From the NCBI GenBank assembly GCA_035629475.1, contig DASPHS010000070.1:1-6834 (forward strand): a stretch of DNA of 6,834 nt, given 5' to 3'. Under the pieces are notes generated by a model. The model worked only from the letters and a program-made list of their open reading frames with translations, made no database searches and had not been told where the DNA came from. This stretch comes from JARIHD01 sp035629475. GTDB lineage: Bacteria > Patescibacteriota > Saccharimonadia > Saccharimonadales > UBA4665. Of the stretch, positions 1-4,789 are shown piece after piece. The translations under genes were made by a program, and so were the position numbers. How positions within the stretch are numbered: the stretch's first letter is position 1; each line of letters starts with the position of its first letter.

Positions 1-1442
1 ACGGCGGTCAGCACGCCGGTGGGAATGTTGACGCTGACGTTTTTTAAATTGTTAGCCGTGGCATTGGCGATGCGCAGTTGGCCGGTTGCTGCACGGAACG
101 AAGCCTTGATGGGCAACGCTTGGTCGAGGTGGGTGCCGGTCAGGGTATCGGCTTTTAATAAGTCGGCGTAGGCTCCCTCGAACATAATCGTGCCACCCTG
201 CTTCCCCGCCCGAGGGCCAACATCTACCACGTGGTCGGCAATCTTAATAACATCAGGGTCGTGTTCGACCACGATCACCGTGTTGCCTTTGTCGCGCAGT
301 TTGACCAACAGGTCATTCAGGCGGTGGACATCACGCGGGTGCAGCCCCACGCTCGGCTCGTCAAATATGTAGGTCACATCCACCAGGCTGCTGCTGAGGT
401 GTTTGACGGTCTTGATACGCTGCGATTCCCCGCCGCTGAGGGTATCGGTCTCGCGGTTGAGGCTGATGTAGCCCAGGCCGATATCTACCAAGTGCTGCAG
501 GCGCTCAGTTAACGTGTTGACCATGTTTTTGGCTATGCCGCCATCGATACTTTTAATAATAGGCACCAGCTCACTCACCTGCATGCCAGACAGTTCGGCA
601 ATGCCGTGGCCTGCCAAGCGTACGGCCAGCGCTTCTTTATTTAAGCGTGCGCCGTGACATTCCGGGCATTCGCCTTGGGTCAGGTATGGAGCAACTTGCT
701 TCTGGGTGCGTGCCGATAAGGTCTTGATGTCGCGCCGTATATATGACGCGGTCAGCTTCTCGATGACACCACTGTAGCTGGCATTCATGCTGCTCTCGCC
801 CATTTGGAATTTAAACTTGCGGTCTTTGCCGTACAGCAGCAGATCCATCTCTTCTTTGGTGTAGTCTTTCAGCTTTTTGTCGTTATCAAAGAACCCGCTG
901 GCCCGGTAGCCTTGTAGTTCCCAGCTGGCGAATAATGGTACCTGGATAGCGCCTTCGTTCAAGGACTTTTCATAATCGAAAAAGCCCTCGGTATTGATGA
1001 CGGTTTTCTTGCCGATACCATTGCACTCCATACACATGCCGGCTGGATTGTTGAACGAAAAGTATTGCGAGCCGGGCAGTTGCGGTGTGCCCACGCGGGA
1101 AAACAGTAGCCGTAACACCGTATAAATATCAGTTATGGTGCCAACGGTCGAGTGTGAGCCACCACCCAGGCGGTTCTGGTCGACAATAACCGCCATGCTG
1201 AGGTTCTGGATAGCATCGGCATCCGGCTGGGGATACTTGGGTAAAAAGTTACGGATAAACATGCTGAAGTTTTCGTACAACTGCCGCTGGGCCTCGGTGG
1301 CAATGGTGTCAAAGACAATCGATGACTTGCCTGACCCGGAAACGCCGGTAAAGATGGTAATTTTACGTTTGGGAATGCGGAGGTTAACATTTTGCAGATT
1401 GTTTTCGCGCGCGCCTTGGATGTCGATGTATTCTTGAGCCAT
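1..1442 (-). CDS. UvrA-family twin ABC ATPase lacking the UvrB-binding domain (N-terminal part; gene continues past the left edge)
   Basis: Translation from the ATG at 1442-1440 is open for 480 codons to the window edge. Visible motifs in order: Walker A GVSGSGKSS (33-41), first CxxC of the zinc module CMEC (137-140), second CxxC in ECPECHGARL (259-262), ABC signature LSGGESQR (335-342), Walker B YIFDEPSVGLHP (358-369), H-loop VEHD (392-395), then the start of the second ABC half, ending LRIANATANNLKNVSVNIP (456-474). These match excinuclease subunit UvrA, a dimeric DNA-damage-recognition ATPase. In E. coli UvrA about 115 residues of UvrB-binding domain lie between LLFAR and the first zinc cysteines. 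Here LLFSRVGTPQLPGSQYFSF joins directly to NNPAGMCMEC, so that domain is absent. Known paralogues of this short class include DrrC-type self-resistance proteins, so canonical nucleotide-excision repair with UvrB is doubtful; the actual role is unknown. The start has only a weak purine stretch (aatgag) before the ATG. About 250-300 residues should lie outside the window. Family assignment is near certain, function is not. Confidence 0.95.
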   Translation of the reverse strand, partial: MAQEYIDIQGARENNLQNVNLRIPKRKITIFTGVSGSGKSSIVFDTIATEAQRQLYENFSMFIRNFLPKYPQPDADAIQNLSMAVIVDQNRLGGGSHSTVGTITDIYTVLRLLFSRVGTPQLPGSQYFSFNNPAGMCMECNGIGKKTVINTEGFFDYEKSLNEGAIQVPLFASWELQGYRASGFFDNDKKLKDYTKEEMDLLLYGKDRKFKFQMGESSMNASYSGVIEKLTASYIRRDIKTLSARTQKQVAPYLTQGECPECHGARLNKEALAVRLAGHGIAELSGMQVSELVPIIKSIDGGIAKNMVNTLTERLQHLVDIGLGYISLNRETDTLSGGESQRIKTVKHLSSSLVDVTYIFDEPSVGLHPRDVHRLNDLLVKLRDKGNTVIVVEHDPDVIKIADHVVDVGPRAGKQGGTIMFEGAYADLLKADTLTGTHLDQALPIKASFRAATGQLRIANATANNLKNVSVNIPTGVLTA

Positions 1443-1482
1443 CTCATTAGCGTATCATTTTCTGCCCCATTTGGGCTGCGGT

Positions 1483-1511
1483 TTGAATAATGACCAGAAA
1501 TAATGTAGAAT
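1483..1511 (+). promoter_or_regulatory. Candidate sigma70-type promoter for the tRNA-Gln leader transcript
   Basis: A TTGAAT box (1483-1488, 4 of 6 to TTGACA) is followed after exactly 17 nt by TAGAAT (1506-1511, 5 of 6 to TATAAT). Transcription from about 1518 would read through both tRNA 5'-half copies and then the intact tRNA-Gln, which would have to be released from a leader of about 240 nt. No equally good promoter was seen immediately before 1760. This is a motif match only. Confidence 0.4.
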
Positions 1512-1534
1512 CATCTCTGATAACCACCCTGATA

Positions 1535-1622
1535 AGGGATTGGCCTAAGTGGTAAGGCACCGGCCAGTTGCGATACCTCGCAACAAATCAAACAATAGGT
1601 CCCGGCGGACCAAAACCGCACA
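1535..1622 (+). repeat. tRNA-Gln 5'-half copy 1 with a 34-nt hairpin insert in the anticodon loop
   Basis: The stretch aligns with the 5' half of the intact tRNA-Gln: a degenerate acceptor strand (GGGATT against GGGACG), the D-arm segment AAGTGGTAAGGC (from 1547), and the start of the anticodon stem ACCGG (1559-1563). The tRNA's next five bases, GTTTT, are replaced by 34 nt (1564-1597) that include a perfect 7-bp hairpin, GTTGCGA-TACC-TCGCAAC (1567-1584). The tRNA sequence resumes as GGTCCCGGC (1598-1606). It is then followed not by the variable and T arms but by GGACCAAAACC (1607-1617), the reverse complement of the anticodon-loop region of the intact tRNA. No T-arm or 3' acceptor strand follows, so it cannot be a functional tRNA alone. 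Bases 1547-1622 are identical to copy 2. Confidence 0.85.
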
Positions 1623-1646
1623 CTGGGAATAGGTTATTGAAACAAT

Positions 1647-1734
1647 ATGGACGTCGCCAAGTGGTAAGGCACCGGCCAGTTGCGATACCTCGCAACAAAT
1701 CAAACAATAGGTCCCGGCGGACCAAAACCGCACA
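1647..1734 (+). repeat. tRNA-Gln 5'-half copy 2 with the same anticodon-loop insert
   Basis: This is a second copy, 112 nt downstream of copy 1; 76 bases (1659-1734) are identical to 1547-1622. Its 5' end is closer to the intact tRNA: 27 bases from 1649 (GGACGTCGCC..., through the D-arm to ACCGG at 1671-1675) match 1762-1788 exactly. The insert hairpin is at 1679-1696, the resumed tRNA segment GGTCCCGGC at 1710-1718, and the inverted anticodon-loop segment GGACCAAAACC at 1719-1729. The two copies are separated by about 24 nt containing a small hairpin, TATTG-AAA-CAATA. The same orientation and even spacing as the intact tRNA (offset 113) point to tandem duplication of an altered tRNA unit. 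Confidence 0.85.
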
Positions 1735-1759
1735 AAAAGAAACAGCCACAAACATATAT

Positions 1760-1834
1760 TGGGACGTCGCCAAGTGGTAAGGCACCGGGTTTTGGTCCCG
1801 GCATTCGGGGGTTCGAATCCCTCCGTCCCAGCCA
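1760..1834 (+). tRNA. tRNA-Gln (anticodon UUG), CCA encoded
   Basis: A complete cloverleaf can be folded by hand. The acceptor TGGGACG (1760-1766) pairs fully with CGTCCCA (1824-1830). The D-arm is GCC/GGC around AAGTGGTAA. The anticodon stem is CCGGG/CCCGG with loop TTTTGGT (1790-1796), giving anticodon TTG at 1792-1794. The variable loop has five bases (1802-1806). The T-arm is GGGGG-TTCGAAT-CCCTC with one G-T pair. Discriminator G1831 and encoded CCA (1832-1834) complete the 3' end. UUG reads CAA (and by wobble CAG) glutamine codons. Two altered 5'-half copies lie upstream and one 3'-end copy downstream. Confidence 0.96.
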
Positions 1835-1871
1835 AGCAAGAGCACTCACCTTTAGGTGGGTGTTTTTGCTT
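1834..1871 (+). terminator. Rho-independent terminator after tRNA-Gln
   Basis: CACTCACC (1843-1850) pairs with GGTGGGTG (1855-1862; one T-G pair) across a TTTA loop, followed by TTTTT. An outer stem AAGCAA/TTGCTT (1834-1839 with 1866-1871) can extend it. Its position immediately after the CCA end fits termination of the tRNA transcript. Confidence 0.85.
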
Positions 1872-1980
1872 GTTTTGGGGCTGATGGGTGACTAGGGCCC
1901 CACGCAACAGGCGTTATTGGGGTTCGGTCGGCAAGCCCACGCGCAGGTGCTTGCACCGAGCATGGGTGCAGTCGTGCGTT

Positions 1981-2000
1981 ATCCCTCCGTCCCAGCCAAG
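1981..2000 (+). repeat. Second copy of the tRNA-Gln 3' end (att-like direct repeat or tRNA remnant)
   Basis: Twenty bases, from ATCCCTCCG through CCCAGCCAAG, repeat exactly the 3' end of the intact tRNA-Gln (T-stem 3' strand, acceptor 3' strand, GCCA and two further bases; tRNA copy ending at 1837). The upstream 1872-1980 sequence is GC-rich with short hairpins such as GGTGC-TT-GCACC, but I could not fold a D-arm or anticodon arm there. A tRNA 3'-end duplication is the classic footprint of tyrosine-recombinase integration, but a decayed tandem tRNA copy is an equal possibility. A terminator follows 17 nt later, which favours a former RNA gene. Confidence 0.75.
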
Positions 2001-2016
2001 AGATTATTCAATCAAG

Positions 2017-2046
2017 AAAGATGTCCAAAATTGGGCATCTTTTTGT
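2017..2046 (+). terminator. Rho-independent terminator downstream of the tRNA 3'-end copy
   Basis: AGATGTCC (2019-2026) pairs with GGGCATCT (2033-2040; one T-G pair) around the loop AAAATT. It is extended by A-T pairs on the outside and followed by TTTTGTTTT. The flanking A-run means it could also work on the other strand. Confidence 0.85.
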
Positions 2047-2263
2047 TTTATAGAATCTTATATCTGTAAGTTGGGTTGAACCCATCACGGCAAGTCATGC
2101 AAAAAACTTTCGGCTGTTAGCGCGATGCCGAACTGGCTCATATCAATATTGTGGGGGTCTCTCAAACTTATCACCGACTCTTCTACCCCAGTGCCGATCT
2201 CCTAAAGTAAGTAGTGAACTAAGAGCAATCCATTGCTTGCTGGGATGGCTGTAGCCTTGTAGT
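2047..2263. other. Intergenic gap before the tail-fibre-like gene, no gene seen
   Basis: I see no convincing coding sequence or RNA gene here. The only structures are short: a GGGTTGAACCC palindrome at about 2074-2084, and a 6-bp hairpin TTCGGC/GCCGAA (2109-2114 with 2127-2132). No clear Shine-Dalgarno sequence precedes 2264, and I could not identify a convincing promoter. Confidence 0.5.
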
Positions 2264-4381
2264 ATGAACGGCATTTGTTATGCTTATGGTAAGGATTCCG
2301 ATAAACGTGCGTACTCAAATAACACCTATCACACAATAATGTCCCGTTTGCCTACGCCTGGTCATGATGATGGCGCATGGGGCAATTTGCTCAATGATTT
2401 TTTGTTGGTGGCGCACGCTGCTGACGGCAGTATTAAACCTGGCGCAGTAACCAAGGCCGCCGTAGGGCTGGGCAACGCAGATAATACGAGTGATGCCGAT
2501 AAGCCTGTTTCAGCCGCAGTCCAGGCCGCACTGGACGCGAAGGTATCGACGGGTAGCCTTACTGGCTCTGTGGTAAATGCCGCCGTACCCTTTCAAGCGG
2601 CTAATGCCTGGCGCAACTCGCTGGTTGTTGTGCAGGGTGTTGCTGGCGACTACACCGGCCGCTATGGGGTGCCGGGTACCGGTACCGATGCCCGTGCTAG
2701 CATACAAGCTGCCTTGGATGAGGCGACCGAACAGGACGGTAATTATTGGTATGCGTACCTTAAGCGACGTGCCGTTACCGTACGGCTGCCTGCCGGTATT
2801 TATGTCCTGAGCGCTCGGTCGGACGGCCAGCCATCACTCACTGTTCCCGAAGGCGTACATCTTGATCTCAGTGAAGCGATGCTCTTTTTTGACTATCCCG
2901 CCACAGCAACGGGAGCATGGAGTGCTATCTTGCTCAAAAACACGGCGTCTATAACCCTACCCAGCTTTATGGCGCCGTCCGCGCGAGTCAGCGCACCGGG
3001 GGCGCCGGGTACATCCAATACCAATTTGCTCTACGATGGAATCCGATTGCTCGGCAATGACAATGCGACGTCCCATGTGGGCGCGCGGGGTGCTGCCGAA
3101 ATCAAAGGGTTCCAGGGTGCTTCCATCCGTGGCATCGGTACATGGATTACCCGCATCGACGGAGCGATCAAGCTTAATTCATCTATAGGTTATGTCGCTT
3201 CAAACTGGCCTGCCAATAACGTCTATGGCTACGCGCACCCCAGTGACATGGATGGCATATTGTCCGGTGGCATACGCGTGCACACCGATGTGTACTTTAC
3301 GGGGGTGTATTTTAACGAAAATAAGTACGGCGGTTTCATTGGTGCGGTGAGTGGTGATCCAGCAAACCCGCACACTCTCGATTTTACGCATAGCGGTGGG
3401 CTGCAGGCATACTTTGATCAAGTGGTTTTTGAACAGTTCGCCGCGCGGGCGCTGTACCTGACGGGATCGGTCGTGTCCTTGCGCGATTGTGCCTTCGAAG
3501 AAGTTGGCGACGGTGGCAATGGGATGGCTTGGCTGCAAAGTGTCCAGTCGGTTTTAATCAGCAACCACCGGGTGAATTATTCGGGGCGGAGCGTACCCGG
3601 GCCAAGCGGCAATACCGTACCATTCAACGATGCCGTATGGAAGATAACGAGTGTTTCTAATATCACCCACGAGGGTGGCTATGTGCATAATACCTTCAAC
3701 GCCAGTATGAAGCTATTTTCGGCTGCCGCCGCAGTGTACCACGTATTGCCGCCCCGTGTAGACGCGCATGAATTTCCTGCGGGTGCGATGTATGTGCCCC
3801 TCGGCATCGCTACGAATGCGACCATTTTGGGTGGTGGCCGCGTTTCCTTTACGCCAGGGCGTTATTTTTCACTGCAAGAAGGCACGCAAGGTACGACGGG
3901 TATGCCGCTCGGTACCGTACTGGCATTTCCCTTTATTCCGGGGCGCACCTGCACGATTGATTATCTTGGCCTGAATGTTACCATTGCTGGCACTGCTTCG
4001 TCTATTCGTGCTCAGGTGTGCGCCGACAACAATGGCGTTCCCGATTTGAGCACTGTCGCAGGGAGTGAGGTTGCGATGAGCACCGTGAGTACTGGTGTCA
4101 AGGATGCCGCGCCGTCGTGGAGCGTTGTCGAAGGGCGTCGCTACTGGCTCGTTATGGTCCAGCAAGGTGCGGCGAGTGCGACAGTGACTTCAAGCGAAAA
4201 CAACCGACTCGACATCGGCTTTCTCACGAAGCCAGGAGCATCATTGTACAGCGGCTTCCCTAATGTATTGGTTGGTGGTACTGCTAACACGGCTGCCGCA
4301 ATTACGGGCGTCAGCCAAACAAGCTGGGATAATACTGCCCCTAATAAAGCGGTCAAAGTATTTGCGCGCGCCTCAGCTTAG
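2264..4381 (+). CDS. Phage tail-fibre/tailspike-like beta-helix protein with LPTPG N-terminus and C-terminal beta-sandwich-like module
   Basis: 705 codons if started at 2264. Layout: residues 26-55 hold MSRLPTPGHDDGAWGNLLND and a 'HAADGSIK' tail, an N-terminal motif I associate with tail-fibre-like proteins of Saccharibacteria and actinobacterial phages. Residues 68-93 (GLGNADNTSDADKPVSAAVQ...) match the repeat of phage tail fibres. Residues 126-153 (YGVPGTGTDARASIQAALDEA) match the opening motif of pectate-lyase-3-like right-handed beta-helices, and the helix probably runs to about 480. Residues 548-640 (FPFIPGRTCTIDYLGLNVT, YWLVMVQQG) resemble a recurring C-terminal receptor- or carbohydrate-binding beta-sandwich. 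Probable role: binding or cleaving a surface polysaccharide; the catalytic residues are not recognisable. No signal peptide or membrane segment is evident. The start is uncertain: the ATG at 2339 begins right at MSRLPTPG and may be the true one, since the 25 residues before it look unlike the family and neither start has a clear ribosome binding site. The gene stands alone without other phage structural genes. Confidence 0.9.
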   Translation: MNGICYAYGKDSDKRAYSNNTYHTIMSRLPTPGHDDGAWGNLLNDFLLVAHAADGSIKPGAVTKAAVGLGNADNTSDADKPVSAAVQAALDAKVSTGSLTGSVVNAAVPFQAANAWRNSLVVVQGVAGDYTGRYGVPGTGTDARASIQAALDEATEQDGNYWYAYLKRRAVTVRLPAGIYVLSARSDGQPSLTVPEGVHLDLSEAMLFFDYPATATGAWSAILLKNTASITLPSFMAPSARVSAPGAPGTSNTNLLYDGIRLLGNDNATSHVGARGAAEIKGFQGASIRGIGTWITRIDGAIKLNSSIGYVASNWPANNVYGYAHPSDMDGILSGGIRVHTDVYFTGVYFNENKYGGFIGAVSGDPANPHTLDFTHSGGLQAYFDQVVFEQFAARALYLTGSVVSLRDCAFEEVGDGGNGMAWLQSVQSVLISNHRVNYSGRSVPGPSGNTVPFNDAVWKITSVSNITHEGGYVHNTFNASMKLFSAAAAVYHVLPPRVDAHEFPAGAMYVPLGIATNATILGGGRVSFTPGRYFSLQEGTQGTTGMPLGTVLAFPFIPGRTCTIDYLGLNVTIAGTASSIRAQVCADNNGVPDLSTVAGSEVAMSTVSTGVKDAAPSWSVVEGRRYWLVMVQQGAASATVTSSENNRLDIGFLTKPGASLYSGFPNVLVGGTANTAAAITGVSQTSWDNTAPNKAVKVFARASA

Positions 4382-4398
4382 GCAGGGGTATTTGCGCG
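4358..4398 (+). repeat. Short direct repeat across the stop codon of the tail-fibre-like gene
   Basis: GTATTTGCGCG occurs at 4358-4368, inside the last codons, and again at 4388-4398, after the TAG-adjacent sequence, with a 30-nt period. It may reflect a small duplication at the gene end; no function is inferred. Confidence 0.6.
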
Positions 4399-4502
4399 GA
4401 TGTTGGCCGTAACCACTGCTATACTGCGGGATTCAAACCTCTCTTCGACATAGTCAGCAGGCTTTGCAAAATGGTGTTCCAATTCCGGGCTACGTGGCCA
4501 GC

Positions 4503-4543
4503 CAGTAAAAAAGACAGAGCTTCATGTTCTGTCTTTTTTACTG
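4503..4543 (+). terminator. Strong hairpin terminator, possibly bidirectional
   Basis: A perfect 16-bp inverted repeat, CAGTAAAAAAGACAGA (4503-4518) with TCTGTCTTTTTTACTG (4528-4543), closes a nine-base loop. The A-run on one arm and T-run on the other make it a terminator on either strand. It lies about 120 nt after the stop of the tail-fibre-like gene and is the obvious end of that transcript. Confidence 0.88.
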
Positions 4544-4557
4544 ATTGTGAATATGAC

Positions 4558-4678
4558 GAGGGATTCTAACGGGAAGGTCCAGTGAACCTTCCCCGCCTGC
4601 AGGCCCGAGGGTGGCCAAAGCCAGCGCAATTTGCGCTCGGCGGCCAGGTCGAATCCCTCCGCCCCATCTACTCCACCA
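4558..4678 (+). other. Compact structured segment ending in a tRNA 3'-end-like sequence
   Basis: Several nested inverted repeats are packed into about 100 nt. GGGAAGGT/ACCTTCCC (4571-4578 with 4586-4593) is a perfect hairpin. GAGGG, TGGCC, GCC and AGCGC (4607-4627) pair in order with GCGCT, GGC, GGCCA and CCCTC (4633-4659) as one interrupted hairpin of 18 bp. Alternatively GAGGGATTC (4558-4566) pairs with GAATCCCTC (4651-4659). The stretch TCGAATCCCTCCGCCCCA (4649-4666) matches the T-loop to acceptor 3' strand of the window's tRNA-Gln with one mismatch, and CCACCA follows at 4673-4678. No matching 5' acceptor strand or D-arm was found, so it is not an intact tRNA. It may be a tRNA remnant, an att-like site or a small RNA. 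Confidence 0.55.
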
Positions 4679-4730
4679 TAATTCCTGATTTCAGGTACGG
4701 CCCTGGAGTTGCAAGGTAGACAGTGCGTAC

Positions 4731-4767
4731 TTGATGATATGGCGTTTATATGGTATTTTAATATATT
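4731..4767 (+). promoter_or_regulatory. Candidate promoter for the S10-like hydrolase gene
   Basis: An AT-rich block just upstream of the chosen start holds TTGATG (4731-4736) and, 17 nt later, TATTTT (4754-4759). A better -10 match, TATATT (4762-4767), has a poorer -35 partner. Placement is compatible with a short leader before the ATG at 4790. It also argues against the longer starts at 4709 and 4739, which would lie upstream of transcription. Confidence 0.35.
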
Positions 4768-4778
4768 AAATCAACACT

Positions 4779-4783
4779 CAGGA
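4779..4783 (+). promoter_or_regulatory. Ribosome binding site deciding the 4790 start
   Basis: CAGGA lies six bases before the ATG at 4790, a good Shine-Dalgarno spacing. The upstream alternatives (TTG at 4709 and ATG at 4739) have no comparable site at proper spacing. Confidence 0.5.
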
Positions 4784-4789
4784 CCTGCC

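Noticed and set aside
1133..1447. 104-codon minus-strand ORF overlapping the start of the UvrA-like gene
   Set aside because: Out-of-frame shadow; the frame starting at 1442 carries the Walker A and all other UvrA motifs.
1598..1620. T-box-like specifier (ACCAAAA pairing to the Gln anticodon)
   Set aside because: No T-box antiterminator motif or downstream aminoacyl-tRNA synthetase or transport gene; the match is better explained as an inverted piece of the adjacent tRNA.
1547..1734. CRISPR array
   Set aside because: There are only two long (76-bp) copies that are clearly tRNA-derived, with no short regular repeats and no cas genes.
1545..1907. Minus-strand ORFs containing GTEGFEPPNAGTKTRCLTTW
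   Set aside because: This peptide is the antisense translation of the tRNA-Gln gene and its partial copies, a familiar spurious ORF type, not a protein.
4430..4460. Minus-strand T-arm-like sequence GGTTTGAATCCC
   Set aside because: The flanking bases do not form a T-stem and no other tRNA arm can be found.
4382..4678. tmRNA (ssrA), suggested by the CTCCACCA end and a nearby TTCGAC
   Set aside because: No tag reading frame, no matching 5' acceptor (GGGG-type) sequence at the right place, and a strong terminator lies in the middle of the candidate.
4709..4789. N-terminal extension of the S10-like gene from TTG 4709
   Set aside because: It overlaps the likely promoter and lacks a ribosome binding site, while ATG 4790 has CAGGA at good spacing.
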